A program made the translations under genes and the position numbers. Below, piece after piece: positions 1-9,097 of a DNA stretch of 64,000 nt (its first letter is position 1; each line of letters opens with the position of its first letter). The DNA is from Nocardia sp. NBC_01503 (GTDB taxonomy: Bacteria > Actinomycetota > Actinomycetes > Mycobacteriales > Mycobacteriaceae). The notes under the pieces were generated by a model, which was given only the letters and a program-made list of their open reading frames with translations, ran no database searches and was not told the origin of the DNA. The DNA lies in assembly GCF_036327755.1 (NCBI RefSeq), contig NZ_CP109596.1, positions 310,001 through 374,000 of the forward strand, read 5' to 3'.

Positions 1-127
1 TGACCGCTTCCGGCCGAGAAGAAGATTAGCAGGAGTAGCCGGGTTATATACAAATCGGCTGGTCAGAGGCCGGTTTTCGAACTGTTCGAGCGTTGTTCAC
101 CGGCGCTCTGCCAACTTCTCGCGGGGT

Positions 128-1588
128 TTACGCGGGGAGCGCGGCCCGCAGCCGGTCCAGCGATACCTCGCGGCCCAGCAGCTCCATCGACTCGTACAGC
201 GGCGGGCTGATGTGCGATCCGGTCAGCGCGACGCGCACGGGCGTGAACGCCTTACGCGGTTTGAGCCCCAACTCGTCGATGAGCGCGGTCTTGAGCGCCT
301 CCTCGAGTGCGGCCGCCGACCATTCCGAAACGCCTTCCACGGCGGTGATGGTCGCGCGCAATACCGGCAGTGCGTCCGGGCCGAGATTCTTTTCCTTCGC
401 CGCCGGATCGATCGAGAAATCTTCGGCGGGCACGAACAAGAACTTCAAGAGATCCCATGAATCACCCAGAACCACGATGCGGGTCTGCACCAAATCTGCG
501 GCTGTGGCGAAGAGCTTCTCATCGATCTCGGCGCCGATATGACCGTGTTCGGTGAGGTACTCACGGAGTCGGTGAGCGAAATCACCCGACTCCAGCAACC
601 GAATATGTTCGGCGTTCAGAGCGTCGGCCTTCTTCTGGTCGAAACGGGCCGGATTCGAATTAACTTTCGATATATCGAACGCCGCCACCATCTCCGCCAT
701 GGAGAAGACGTCATGATCATCGGCGATGCTCCAGCCGAGCAGCGCCAGATAATTCAGCAAACCCTCGGGAATGAAGCCCCGATCGCGATGATGGAAGAGA
801 TTCGACTCCGGATCCCGCTTGGACAGCTTCTTGTTCCCCTGCCCCATCACGAACGGCAGATGGCCGAACTCCGGGGTGCGCTCGGCGACGCCGATACGAA
901 TCATCGACTCATAGAGCGCGAGCTGACGCGGAGTGGAAGACAAAAGATCCTCGCCGCGCAATACGTGGGTGATCTTCATCATCGCGTCGTCGACGGGATT
1001 GACCAGCGTATAGAGCGGATCGCCATTACCGCGGGTGAGTGCGAAGTCCGGGACCACACCGGCGCGGAAGGTGGTCTCACCGCGCACCAGGTCGTTCCAG
1101 GTGAGGTCGTGGTCGGGCATGCGCAGCCGGATCACCGCGGGCCGGCCCTCGGCCTTGTAGGCGGCGATCTGCTCCGCCGTCAGGTCGCGGTCGAAGTTGT
1201 CGTAGCCCAGTTTGGGATCGCGTCCGGCGGCCTTGTGGCGGGCCTCGACTTCCTCTGGGGTGGAGAAGGATTCGTAGGCCTCCCCCGCCGCCAATAGCCG
1301 CCGCACCACATCGAGATGAATGTCACGGCGCTGCGACTGCCGGTACGGACCGTAGGGTCCGCCGACCTCGGGGCCCTCGTCCCAGGTGAGGCCGAGCCAG
1401 CGCAGGGCGTCCAGGATCGCCCGGTAGGACTCCTCGGAATCCCGTGCGGCATCGGTGTCTTCGATGCGGAAGACGAATTTCCCGCCGGTGTGGCGGGCGT
1501 AGGCCCAGTTGAAAAGCGCGGTCCGGACCAGGCCGACATGCGGTGTGCCGGTAGGGGACGGGCAGAATCGGACCCGAACGTCTGTCAT
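128..1588 (-). CDS. gltX: Glutamyl-tRNA synthetase
   Basis: Charges tRNA(Glu) with glutamate in the cytoplasm. In an organism with GatCAB (genes present later in this window) it is expected also to mischarge tRNA(Gln). The class I signature is near the N-terminus as [11 protein letters not shown] (the HIGH equivalent, residues 10-20), followed by FRIEDTD; KLSKR (the KMSKS loop) is at about residues 254-258. At 486 residues it has normal family length. An upstream in-frame start at 1618 would overlap the preceding gene by 17 bp. I chose ATG 1588 because a GAGAGAG ribosome site precedes it and the family begins at this point. It lies directly downstream of the FAA-hydrolase gene, as in M. tuberculosis Rv2993c-Rv2992c. 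Confidence 0.97.
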   Translation of the reverse strand: MTDVRVRFCPSPTGTPHVGLVRTALFNWAYARHTGGKFVFRIEDTDAARDSEESYRAILDALRWLGLTWDEGPEVGGPYGPYRQSQRRDIHLDVVRRLLAAGEAYESFSTPEEVEARHKAAGRDPKLGYDNFDRDLTAEQIAAYKAEGRPAVIRLRMPDHDLTWNDLVRGETTFRAGVVPDFALTRGNGDPLYTLVNPVDDAMMKITHVLRGEDLLSSTPRQLALYESMIRIGVAERTPEFGHLPFVMGQGNKKLSKRDPESNLFHHRDRGFIPEGLLNYLALLGWSIADDHDVFSMAEMVAAFDISKVNSNPARFDQKKADALNAEHIRLLESGDFAHRLREYLTEHGHIGAEIDEKLFATAADLVQTRIVVLGDSWDLLKFLFVPAEDFSIDPAAKEKNLGPDALPVLRATITAVEGVSEWSAAALEEALKTALIDELGLKPRKAFTPVRVALTGSHISPPLYESMELLGREVSLDRLRAALPA

Positions 1589-1601
1589 AGCTCTCTCTCG
1601 A

Positions 1602-2375
1602 TCAGCGTTTGGCGGCAACGGGATTGGTGAGGGTGCCGATACCTTCGACGGTCACCGACACGCTCTGACCGGCCTGCATCGGACCGACACCCGCGGGGGT
1701 GCCGGTGAGGATGACATCACCGGGGAGCAGCGTCATCACGGTGGTCACCCACTCGATCATCTTCGGAATATCGTGCAGCAGAAGTGAAGTGCGGCTGCTC
1801 TGCTTCTGTTCGCCGTCGAGCTCGGTGGAGATCGCCAGATCCGAAGGGTCCAGCGAGGTCTCGATCCACGGGCCGAGCGGGCAGAAGGTGTCATAACCCT
1901 TGGCGCGGGTCCACTGACCGTCGTGCCGCTGCTGATCGCGGGCGGTGACGTCATTGGCGACGGTGTAACCCAGGATCACCTGGTACGCCTGGGCGGCGGG
2001 CACGTCCTTGCAGGGGCGGCCGATGACGATCGCCAGCTCGCCCTCGTAATCCACCTGAGAGGAGCTGGGCGGCAACATAATCGGCACGTTCGGGCCGATG
2101 ATGGAGGTATTCGGCTTCATGAAGATGACCGGGTCGGCCGGTGCCGGACCGCCCATTTCGGCGGCGTGGTCGGCGTAGTTCTTACCGATGCAGATCACCT
2201 TGCTGGCCAGAATCGGCGCGAGCAGGCGCACATCCGCGAGCGGCCAGCTGCGGCCGGTGAACGTCGGGGTGCCGAACGGGTGTTCGGCGATTTCGCGGGC
2301 GACGGCGTCGCCACCGTCACCTTCGATGCTTACGAAAGCGACCCCATCTGGGCTGGCAACTCGACCTAGGCGCAT
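1602..2375 (-). CDS. Fumarylacetoacetate hydrolase (FAH) family protein
   Basis: A 257-residue protein of the FAH fold, the Rv2993c equivalent. Such enzymes use a Mg2+ or Mn2+ site to hydrolyse or decarboxylate beta-diketo acids. The [11 protein letters not shown] segment starts the catalytic domain; [12 protein letters not shown] supplies the metal-binding E-x-E; NDVTARD and TGTPAGVG are also typical of the family. The exact substrate (acylpyruvate, oxaloacetate or an aromatic breakdown product) cannot be read from sequence. ATG 2375 has an AGGA 8 bp upstream; an alternative ATG lies at 2384. The gene ends 13 bp before the gltX start, so the two are probably co-transcribed. Confidence 0.9.
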   Translation of the reverse strand: MRLGRVASPDGVAFVSIEGDGGDAVAREIAEHPFGTPTFTGRSWPLADVRLLAPILASKVICIGKNYADHAAEMGGPAPADPVIFMKPNTSIIGPNVPIMLPPSSSQVDYEGELAIVIGRPCKDVPAAQAYQVILGYTVANDVTARDQQRHDGQWTRAKGYDTFCPLGPWIETSLDPSDLAISTELDGEQKQSSRTSLLLHDIPKMIEWVTTVMTLLPGDVILTGTPAGVGPMQAGQSVSVTVEGIGTLTNPVAAKR

Positions 2376-2700
2376 GTTTCGCATCCTATCGACCGGCTTC
2401 CACCTGCCCTAATGCACCCGACAACGCGACGCGGGCATGATCGCGCGGTGCGATCGGCAGTCGCGTGGACCCCCTTGCGACGGGGTGCGGCATGCCTGCC
2501 CGCATCGGGTCGCCGGAAATGTGGAATGCCCTTGTACGCAAGACAACTCGATGTGCCGTCGATCCTACGCGGAGCACGGTTTCCGGTGTGAGCAAATCGA
2601 CAGCTTGCCTCCGAAATAGCCGATAGCGCCGGGTGTACCGTAAGGTCCGATGTTCATACAGTAAGACATGAGTTCCACATAGTGAGATAGAGGTGCGGCC
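2376..2700. other. Divergent intergenic region, FAA hydrolase / MFS
   Basis: About 325 bp separate two divergent genes. I find no credible coding sequence. The only recognisable element is the IclR-type operator-like site at 2676-2687. Promoters for both directions must lie here, but I cannot place their -10/-35 boxes with confidence. Confidence 0.6.
2676..2687 (+). promoter_or_regulatory. LtbR/NdgR-like (IclR-family) operator
   Basis: CACATAGTGAGA lies 13 bp before the MFS start codon. It matches the consensus CA(T/C)ATAGTGAGA that I recall for the IclR-type repressor LtbR of Corynebacterium glutamicum, which controls leucine and tryptophan genes. The same core, one base changed, is in the palindrome upstream of ilvB at 30602-30620. 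Confidence 0.55.
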
Positions 2701-3879
2701 ATGGCCACCGTGACACGAATCGGATCAGCCCAACGGTGGAGCATGCTGGCCCTCGGCGTCTTCGCGCAGAGCTCCAGCGCGGTCTTCGTGCACGGCACCC
2801 CTTTCCTGCTGCCCGCCCTGACCGACCGCGGATTATCGCTGGCCACGGCCGGTCTGCTGGTCTCCATGCCCACCATCGGACTGGTCTGCACGCTGATCGC
2901 GTGGGGCTACGTCGTGGACCGGATCGGTGAGCGCAAGGTGTTGGTGGCCGGTCCCGCGCTGATGTTGATCGCGGGCGTCGCCGCGGCGACGGTCACCAAC
3001 TATGTGGCGCTGGGTGTGCTGCTGCTACTGGGCGGTATGGGAGCGGCGAGCACCAATGGCGCGAGCGGACGGGTCATCGTGGGCTGGTTCCCGCCCGATA
3101 AACGCGGTCTGGCCATGGGAATTCGGCAAACCGCCCAGCCGCTGGGCGTCGGCGTCGGCGCGCTGAGCATTCCGGCCATCGCTGCGGCACATGGCTTCTC
3201 GACCGCCATCCTGGTGCCCGCGCTGATGGCGGGCGCGGCCGCGATCGCCTGCCTGTTCGGCATCGTCGATCCGCCCCGGCCCCAATCCAACGGGGCCGCA
3301 GGGCGTCCCGCGAATCCGTATCGCGGTGACTCCACCCTGTGGCGCATTCACGCGGTATCGGTGCTGCTGTGCATCCCCCAGGGGACGCTGTGGACCTTCG
3401 CACTGCTGTGGCTGCACCGCGATGTGGGCTGGTCACTGGCGGCGGCGGGCGTACTGGTGACGATCACCCAAATCCTGGGCGCGGGAGGGCGAATCGGCGC
3501 GGGCGTCTGGTCCGATCGGGTGGCGAGCCGGTTGGGCCCGCTGCGCACGGTGGCCGTCGCGGCGGCAATCTCCATGGCCGCCTTGGCCTTCGCGGCCTGG
3601 GCGCAGTGGTGGTGGGCGGCGATTCCACTGCTGATCGCGGCCTCGGTCATCACTGTCACCGACAATGGCCTGGCCTTCACCGCGGTCGCGGAGATCGCGG
3701 GTCCGTACTGGTCCGGGCGCGGTCTGGGGATTCAGAACACCGGGCAGAATCTGGCCATGGCGGCGGTGGCTCCCGGGTTCGGAGCGTTGATCACGGCGGC
3801 GGGTTTTCCGATCACCTACGCGCTGGCGGCGGTGGTCGCGGCGGCCGCAGTCCCGTTGGTGCCCAGGGCTTCCCGATGA
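2701..3879 (+). CDS. Major facilitator superfamily transporter
   Basis: A 392-residue inner-membrane protein with about 12 hydrophobic segments in two halves, corresponding in position and type to Rv2994. The loop between helices 2 and 3 carries a GYVVDRIGERKVL motif, the MFS motif A. The substrate is unknown. ATG 2701 is preceded by AGAGGT. It stands alone, divergent from the FAA-hydrolase gene and convergent with leuB. The LtbR-like site directly before the start suggests that it answers to branched-chain amino-acid status, and export of an amino acid or keto acid would fit. That role is inference. Confidence 0.88.
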   Translation: MATVTRIGSAQRWSMLALGVFAQSSSAVFVHGTPFLLPALTDRGLSLATAGLLVSMPTIGLVCTLIAWGYVVDRIGERKVLVAGPALMLIAGVAAATVTNYVALGVLLLLGGMGAASTNGASGRVIVGWFPPDKRGLAMGIRQTAQPLGVGVGALSIPAIAAAHGFSTAILVPALMAGAAAIACLFGIVDPPRPQSNGAAGRPANPYRGDSTLWRIHAVSVLLCIPQGTLWTFALLWLHRDVGWSLAAAGVLVTITQILGAGGRIGAGVWSDRVASRLGPLRTVAVAAAISMAALAFAAWAQWWWAAIPLLIAASVITVTDNGLAFTAVAEIAGPYWSGRGLGIQNTGQNLAMAAVAPGFGALITAAGFPITYALAAVVAAAAVPLVPRASR

Positions 3880-4068
3880 TCTCACGGTGGCCGCGCTGAT
3901 CTCCGGCAAATCCGGAAGAGCTGCGCCCGTTACGTTTTCGCATCCGAATGCATGAATGCGATATGTCTCACTGTCCCATTGGGTTTCGATTTCGACCCAG
4001 TTGAAATGCCGCGAAACGGATCCTACTCGGCGGTAATCACCTGTGCGACTCAGGGATTCGAACAGTGA

Positions 4069-4102
4069 ACGGCCCCGCACCCGAGTACCGGGGCGGGGCC
4101 GT
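4069..4102. terminator. Bidirectional terminator, MFS / leuB
   Basis: ACGGCCCCGC (4069-4078) pairs perfectly with GCGGGGCCGT (4093-4102) between the convergent MFS gene and leuB. It ends 18 bp after the leuB stop codon. A U-tract is weak, as is common in actinobacteria. Confidence 0.75.
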
Positions 4103-4120
4103 AATCGTTAGTTCGTCGAA

Positions 4121-5128
4121 TCAGACGGCGGCGGCGATCCGATCGCCGACCTCGACCGTGGAGGCCGGGGCGGTGCGCGATGCCAGATCCTTGGCCACGG
4201 CGGACTCGATGCGAGCGGCGGCCTCGGCATTGCCGAGGTGGTTCAGCAGCAGCGATACCGACAGGATCGCGGCGGTCGGATCGGCCTTGGACTGGCCCGC
4301 GATATCGGGGGCGCTACCGTGCACCGGCTCGAACATGGACGGATTCGTACCCGAGGCATCGATATTGCCCGAGGCGGCCAGGCCGATACCACCGGAGACG
4401 GCGGCGGCCAGATCGGTGATGATGTCGCCGAACAGGTTGTCGGTGACGATCACATCGAAGCGGCCCGGATCGGTGACCATATGAATGGTGGCGGCATCGA
4501 TGTGCTGGTAAGCGGTCTGAACATCCGGGTACTCCGCCGCGATCTCCTCGACCGTGCGGGTCCACAGCGAACCGGCGAAGGCCAGCACATTGTTCTTGTG
4601 CACCAGGGTCAGATGCTTACGCCGGGTGCGCGCCTTCTCGAAGGCGTAGCGGACCACGCGCTCGACACCGAAGCGGGTGTTGGTGGAGACCTCGGTCGCC
4701 ACCTCGTGCGGGGTATTCACGCGGATCGCGCCGCCGGTGCCGGTGTACGGACCCTCGGTGCCCTCGCGCACGACCACGAAATCGATCTCCGGACTACCGG
4801 CGAGCGGGCTGGTGACACCCGCGTACAGCCGCGACGGCCGCAGATTCACATGGTGATCGAGCTCGAAGCGAGTGCGCAGCAGCAGACCGCGCTCGAGCAC
4901 ACCGCTCTGCACCGACGGATCACCGATCGCGCCCAGCAGGATGGCGTCGTGCTGCTTCAGCTCCGGAATCACATTGTCCGGCAGGATCTCACCGGTGGCA
5001 TGGAACCGCTTCGCGCCGAGGTCGTATTCGGTCTTCTCCACACCGGGGACCACCACATCGAGCACCTTGAGGGCTTCGGCAATGACCTCGGGACCGATTC
5101 CGTCGCCCGGGATGACAGCGAGTTTCAT
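4121..5128 (-). CDS. leuB: 3-isopropylmalate dehydrogenase
   Basis: Oxidises and decarboxylates 3-isopropylmalate to 2-ketoisocaproate, the third step specific to leucine synthesis. The sequence begins [15 protein letters not shown], the standard family opening. It contains VNLRPSRLY (substrate loop), [12 protein letters not shown], and the metal-binding [13 protein letters not shown]. At 335 residues it has normal length. It corresponds to Rv2995c and lies between serA and the MFS gene. A CGGAG element about 10 bp before the ATG is the likely ribosome site. Confidence 0.97.
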   Translation of the reverse strand: MKLAVIPGDGIGPEVIAEALKVLDVVVPGVEKTEYDLGAKRFHATGEILPDNVIPELKQHDAILLGAIGDPSVQSGVLERGLLLRTRFELDHHVNLRPSRLYAGVTSPLAGSPEIDFVVVREGTEGPYTGTGGAIRVNTPHEVATEVSTNTRFGVERVVRYAFEKARTRRKHLTLVHKNNVLAFAGSLWTRTVEEIAAEYPDVQTAYQHIDAATIHMVTDPGRFDVIVTDNLFGDIITDLAAAVSGGIGLAASGNIDASGTNPSMFEPVHGSAPDIAGQSKADPTAAILSVSLLLNHLGNAEAAARIESAVAKDLASRTAPASTVEVGDRIAAAV

Positions 5129-5259
5129 GAAAACAATGCTCCGATCGGATGTGTGCGCCCGTGAACAACGGCCACCCTAGCGCGTGCCCCCACGACCCCT
5201 GTCACCAGGGCGAACCGCTCCCACACACTGGGATGAGCCGGATTCGGTAGCGTCGGGGC

Positions 5260-5496
5260 ATGTTCGCGAACTACCGACTCGAGCGCAAGCTGGATCGCCT
5301 CGAACGCAAGCTCGACCTGATCATCCGGCATCTCGGAATCGCTGATCCGAGCACTGCCTTCGACTACAGCGCGGTGGACGAATTCCTGAGCCGCGGCAAG
5401 AAGATTCACGCGATCAAGGCATACCGCGAACTCGACCCGCTGGCCGATCTGAAGGAGGCCAAGGACGCGGTCGAGGCTCGAGAACGAGCACGCTGA
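5260..5496 (+). CDS. Small ribosomal L7/L12 C-domain-like protein
   Basis: A 78-residue protein. The N-terminal 25 residues are a short amphipathic repeat (RLERKLDRLERKLD), probably coiled coil. The C-terminal part, GKKIHAIKAYRE followed by LKEAKDAVEA, closely resembles the helix of the ribosomal protein L7/L12 C-terminal domain that binds translation factors. It lacks the L7/L12 N-terminal dimerisation domain, so it is not the ribosomal stalk protein. It lies alone between divergent leuB and convergent serA, followed by a strong hairpin. Function unknown. Confidence 0.8.
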   Translation: MFANYRLERKLDRLERKLDLIIRHLGIADPSTAFDYSAVDEFLSRGKKIHAIKAYRELDPLADLKEAKDAVEARERAR

Positions 5497-5508
5497 CCCC
5501 CGGATACG

Positions 5509-5544
5509 CGCCGAGCCTCTTCCATTTCCGGAAGAGGCTCGGCG
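5509..5544. terminator. Bidirectional terminator, L7/L12-like / serA
   Basis: A 15-bp perfect stem, CGCCGAGCCTCTTCC (5509-5523) with GGAAGAGGCTCGGCG (5530-5544), and a 6-nt loop. It serves the convergent small gene and serA. Confidence 0.85.
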
Positions 5545-5577
5545 GCAACTATTTCGAGGCGGTCAGGCCCGTCGAAC

Positions 5578-7176
5578 TCAATCCAGGTTGACCTGGGCGA
5601 CCTTGGCGGCGCCGACGGCCTCGGCGATGGCGGCCTGGACGTCCGCGGGGACCTCCTTGTTGACCCGCAGCACGACGGTCGCGCCCTCCTGGTCGAGGTC
5701 CTGGGTCAGCTGGGCGGCCAGGATGTCGATACCGGCTTCACCGAGCTTGGTGGCGAGGCGGCCGAGCTGACCCGGCTTGTCCTCGTACGCCAGCACGGCC
5801 AGGTTCAGGCCCTCGGCGCGCATGTCGTAGTTGCGGCCATTGATATTGACGATCTTCTGGACCTGGTGCGGCTCGGTCAGGGTGCCGGCCACATTCAGGG
5901 TGCTGCCATCGCCGAATACGGCGCGCAGATCGACCAGGCTGCGGTGGGTGGGGCTCTCCGACACGGTGGTGACGGTGGCCTCGAGACCGCGATCCTTGGC
6001 CAGCGACGGGGCGTTGACGAAGGTCACCGAATCCTCGATGAGGGCGGAGAAGACGCCGCGCAGAGCCGAGAGCTCCAGCACCGCAACATCATTCGCGCTC
6101 AGCTCACCGCGGACCTGAACCTCCAGGCTGACCGGGAGCTCGGAGGAGAGCGCGCCCAGCAGCGCGCCCTGCTTGCGGACGATCTCCAGCCACGGGGCGA
6201 CCTCTTCGGAGACCGAACCGCCGGTGACGTTCACCGCGCCGGGGACGAACTCGCCCGCGAGCGCCAGCTTGACCGACTTGGCGACATCGGTGCCCGCGCG
6301 ATCCTGGGCCTCGGCGGTGGAGGCGCCCAGGTGCGGGGTCACGACGACCTGCGGCAGCTCGAAAAGCGGGCTGTCCGTGCAGGGTTCGGTCTCGAACACG
6401 TCGAGACCGGCGGCGCGCACATGACCGGACTTGATGGCATCGGCCAGGGCCTGCTCATCGATCAGACCGCCACGGGCGGCGTTGACGATGATGACGCCCT
6501 TCTTGGTCTTGGCCAGGGTCTCGGCGTTCAGCATGCCCTTGGTCTCGGGGGTCTTGGGCAGGTGAATGGAGATGAAGTCGGCGGCCGCGAGCACCTCGTC
6601 GAGGGACATGAGCTCGATGCCGAGCTGGGCGGCGCGGGCCGGGGAGGTGTAGGGGTCGTACGCGACGATCTTGGTCTCGAAGGCGGCGAGGCGCTGCGCG
6701 AACAGCTGGCCGATACGGCCCAGGCCGATGACGCCGACGGTCTTGCCCAGGATCTCGACACCGTTGAACTTGCTGCGCTGCCAGGTGCGCTCACGCAGCG
6801 TGGCATCGGCGGCCGGAATCTGGCGCGCGGCCGAAAGCAGCAGCGTCACAGCGTGTTCGGCGGCGGTGTGGATATTCGAGGTCGGCGCGTTGACGACCAT
6901 GACACCGCGCTCGGTGGCGGCCGGCACATCGACATTGTCGAGGCCGACGCCCGCGCGGGCGACGATCTTCAGGTTCTTACCGGCCTCGAGCACCTCGGCG
7001 TCGACGGTGGTCGCGGAACGGACCAGCAGTGCGTCGGCCTCGGGCACGGCGGCGAGCAGCTCGGGCCGGTTGGGGCCGTCGACCCAGCGAACCTCGACGG
7101 CGTCACCGAGTGCGTCGACGGTCGACTGGGCGAGCTTGTCGGCGATCAGAACTACAGGACGGCCTGCTTGGCTCAC
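5578..7176 (-). CDS. serA: D-3-phosphoglycerate dehydrogenase
   Basis: Catalyses the first committed step of serine synthesis, 3-phosphoglycerate to 3-phosphohydroxypyruvate with NAD+. It is the long form of 532 residues. A catalytic half carries the Rossmann motif GLGRIGQLFAQR and the active-site segment TPHLGASTAEAQ. An intervening regulatory (ASB) domain follows. A C-terminal ACT domain (about residues 450-525, EDKPGQLGRLATKLGEAG) is where serine feedback is expected. The start is GTG with GCAGGAG 10 bp upstream. It corresponds to Rv2996c. Confidence 0.97.
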   Translation of the reverse strand: MSQAGRPVVLIADKLAQSTVDALGDAVEVRWVDGPNRPELLAAVPEADALLVRSATTVDAEVLEAGKNLKIVARAGVGLDNVDVPAATERGVMVVNAPTSNIHTAAEHAVTLLLSAARQIPAADATLRERTWQRSKFNGVEILGKTVGVIGLGRIGQLFAQRLAAFETKIVAYDPYTSPARAAQLGIELMSLDEVLAAADFISIHLPKTPETKGMLNAETLAKTKKGVIIVNAARGGLIDEQALADAIKSGHVRAAGLDVFETEPCTDSPLFELPQVVVTPHLGASTAEAQDRAGTDVAKSVKLALAGEFVPGAVNVTGGSVSEEVAPWLEIVRKQGALLGALSSELPVSLEVQVRGELSANDVAVLELSALRGVFSALIEDSVTFVNAPSLAKDRGLEATVTTVSESPTHRSLVDLRAVFGDGSTLNVAGTLTEPHQVQKIVNINGRNYDMRAEGLNLAVLAYEDKPGQLGRLATKLGEAGIDILAAQLTQDLDQEGATVVLRVNKEVPADVQAAIAEAVGAAKVAQVNLD

Positions 7177-7373
7177 TGTGGGGTACTCCTGCGGGAAGGG
7201 ATCCGGGATTTACGGGCGCTAGCTTAGTGGGCCGGATTTGATCTCGGCTTACCGCCCGGTAGACGGCTGCCATCACACCGGTGACATGGGGCTTTTCCCA
7301 GCCACCGGGACTGTCGTGGTCAATTGTCCAGTTTTGCCCGCGCGAGCGGGCGCGAGGCACTAGGTTGCGCGGC

Positions 7374-8498
7374 ATGTCTCGAAGGTTGCCTCGCATGTCT
7401 TGCGCATCGCCCCGCACGAGTCGCGTACTCGCCGCCGCCGCACTCGCCACCCTGCCGCTCGCCGCCGCCGTCCCCGCCGCCGCCGCACCGACCGTGAACA
7501 AGGTCGTGGTCATCGGTATCGACGGCACGCTGTACAGCGAGGTGGTGGCCGCCAACGCGCCGAACCTCGGGCTGCTGGCCGCACAGGGCACGCTCGCACG
7601 CACCTCGATCGCACCGCACACCACCATGTCCTGTGTGTCGTGGGCGACCGCGCTGACCGGGGTATGGGATACCAAGCATGGCATCAAGGACAACGACTCC
7701 ACCTGTAACCCAGCGGCTTTCGTGCCGTACCCGACCGTATTCACCCAGTTGGAGCAGGCGCGGCCGAACCTGACCACCGAATCACTGGGCACCTGGGACA
7801 AGATCGGGATGATCGCGCGCACCGGAAATCCGCACGCGGACAAGGTATCGGTGACGCAGATCGATCCGACCGGCTCGGGAGTCTGTGAGACGACGGCGGA
7901 TTCGAACGCGGCGGCGCAGGTGGTCTCGGCGGTCACCGACGACGGCGCGGATCTGGTGTTCACGCATCTGGATCAGGTTGATATCACCGGGCATACGCTG
8001 CGCGGGATCTGGCCGCAGGCGTATCGCGACGCGATTCAACGGGTCGACACCCTGGTCGGGAGGATCACCAAGGCGGTCGACGCACGCCAGGCGGCGCACA
8101 GCAACGAACGCTGGACGATCCTGGTCACCACCGACCACGGACATAAGCCCGAAGGCGGACACGGCGGCCAGAGCGCCTATGAGACAGCCAGTTTCGTGAT
8201 CGCGCGCGGTCCGGACTTCGCGGCCGGTGCGCAGCACAACGGCTACACCCTCGCCGACATCACCCCGACGGTGCTGGATCTGCTGGGCGTTCCCGCCCCG
8301 ACCAACCTCGACGGTCGCTCGATGCGCGACGGCGGATCGGGCAATCCCGCCGCGCCGGTACCGAATACACCCGCGATCGACTCCGCGGTCACCGGTTCGT
8401 CCTCCGGCTCGGCCGAGGCGCTGATGGTGAACAACCCGCTCTGCATTCTGGGCACCGGATCGGGTAGCGGTTCGGCCAGCGGCTCCTTCGGCAAATAG
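7374..8498 (+). CDS. Secreted alkaline-phosphatase-superfamily phosphodiesterase
   Basis: A 374-residue exported protein of the type I phosphodiesterase / nucleotide pyrophosphatase family. A basic N-terminus and Ala/Leu-rich hydrophobic stretch end in VPAAAAP, a Sec signal peptide cleaved near residue 37. VVIGIDGTLYSEV supplies the first metal aspartate; the PHTTMSCVSWAT region holds the nucleophile Thr or Ser; DQVDITGH and TTDHGHKPEGGHGG supply the remaining Asp/His metal ligands. It ends in a Gly/Ser-rich tail, SGSGSASGSFGK, resembling the C-termini of two small secreted products nearby. An in-frame start at 7281 is less likely because the signal peptide would be internal. Substrate unknown. 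Confidence 0.85.
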   Translation: MSRRLPRMSCASPRTSRVLAAAALATLPLAAAVPAAAAPTVNKVVVIGIDGTLYSEVVAANAPNLGLLAAQGTLARTSIAPHTTMSCVSWATALTGVWDTKHGIKDNDSTCNPAAFVPYPTVFTQLEQARPNLTTESLGTWDKIGMIARTGNPHADKVSVTQIDPTGSGVCETTADSNAAAQVVSAVTDDGADLVFTHLDQVDITGHTLRGIWPQAYRDAIQRVDTLVGRITKAVDARQAAHSNERWTILVTTDHGHKPEGGHGGQSAYETASFVIARGPDFAAGAQHNGYTLADITPTVLDLLGVPAPTNLDGRSMRDGGSGNPAAPVPNTPAIDSAVTGSSSGSAEALMVNNPLCILGTGSGSGSASGSFGK

Positions 8499-8526
8499 CC
8501 TCCAGCGCGGCCTATTTCGATACGAC

Positions 8527-8559
8527 CGAGCCGGTCTCGGACGTTCCGAGACCGGCTCG
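8527..8559. terminator. Terminator after the phosphodiesterase gene
   Basis: A 15-bp perfect stem, CGAGCCGGTCTCGGA (8527-8541) with its complement (8545-8559), and a CGT loop. It lies 29 bp after the stop codon. Confidence 0.85.
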
Positions 8560-8576
8560 ATCGAGCTCAGGCGGCT

Positions 8577-8699
8577 TCAGGCGGCGTTGCCCTCCACCGA
8601 GACCATGATCTCGACCACCGCGCCGTAGGCGGTGGTCCAGGTGGCGGCCAGCTCCGGTGTCCACTGCTCACCACACGAGCGAAAATACCATTTGACAGG
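8577..8699 (-). pseudogene. C-terminal fragment of a globin-type protein
   Basis: An open frame of about 40 codons on the minus strand ends at a TGA (8577-8579) and is closed upstream by an in-frame TAG (8700-8702), with no start codon. It encodes GEQWTPELAATW followed by TAYGAVVEIMVS, which resembles the last helix of bacterial globin or flavohaemoprotein globin domains. No earlier helices, including the haem-ligand region, are present upstream in any frame I could follow. I read it as the 3' remnant of a deleted globin gene. Family identification rests on pattern recognition only. Confidence 0.5.
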
Positions 8700-8790
8700 C
8701 TAATTATCGACGATCAGACCGCGATGGGACGCGGGCCGCATTCGATACCGACGGGGTATTGCACGCTATCTCGCTTCTATAAATACGACG

Positions 8791-8831
8791 AAAGGCCGAC
8801 CTCAGGGCTGCGAAACCCGAGGTCGGCCTTT
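8791..8831. terminator. Strong hairpin terminator
   Basis: AAAGGCCGACCTC (8791-8803) pairs perfectly with GAGGTCGGCCTTT (8819-8831). It lies 20 bp past the stop codon of the 38-residue minus-strand gene and has T-tracts on both strands. Confidence 0.85.
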
Positions 8832-8850
8832 TCGGCTTGTGTGGCGCTAT

Positions 8851-8967
8851 TTAGCGGCCGAAGGAGCCGGTCCACAGGGTGCTCAGGATGCCGTGCAGCG
8901 CGGCGGAGCCGGTGTCGAGCAGGCCGTTGAGAGCAGCGGAACCGGTGTCGATGATAACGGGGATCAT
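8851..8967 (-). CDS. 38-residue small protein ending in GSFGR
   Basis: This short ORF starts at ATG 8967 behind a well-placed GAGAGG ribosome site (6-nt spacing) and stops at TAA 8851, just before a strong terminator. The peptide has an internal near-repeat, DTGSAALNGLL then DTGSAALHGIL, giving an amphipathic repeat pattern, and ends LSTLWTGSFGR. It has no classical signal peptide. The GSFG ending also occurs in the NPW-repeat protein at 24758-25117 and the phosphodiesterase at 7374-8498. Size and amphipathicity recall the tiny porin-like or envelope peptides of mycolic-acid bacteria, but that is speculation. I do not recognise the family. Confidence 0.7.
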   Translation of the reverse strand: MIPVIIDTGSAALNGLLDTGSAALHGILSTLWTGSFGR

Positions 8968-9097
8968 TTTATACCTCTCGGTGAATCTCGATTGAACTAA
9001 CGACAGCCAGCATATCGGCGGTCATTTCATGCTCGTTACCGGGCATTAGCGTTATGTGATGGGGGTCACCGATTCCGAAATGTGTGACCCGAGTCAT

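Noticed and set aside
3950..3985. ACAGTGAGAC-like half of an LtbR site downstream of the MFS gene
   Set aside because: Only a partial match, and it lies between convergent gene ends where an operator makes little sense.
4030..4065. A T-arm-like GGATTCGAAC sequence suggesting a tRNA or an att remnant
   Set aside because: The flanking bases do not pair into a T stem, and no anticodon arm or acceptor stem can be drawn on either strand.
7250..7261. TACCGCCCGGTA palindrome resembling the NarL-type site
   Set aside because: Half-site spacing differs by two bases from the shared CCTACCCCGGTA motif and no two-component gene is adjacent.
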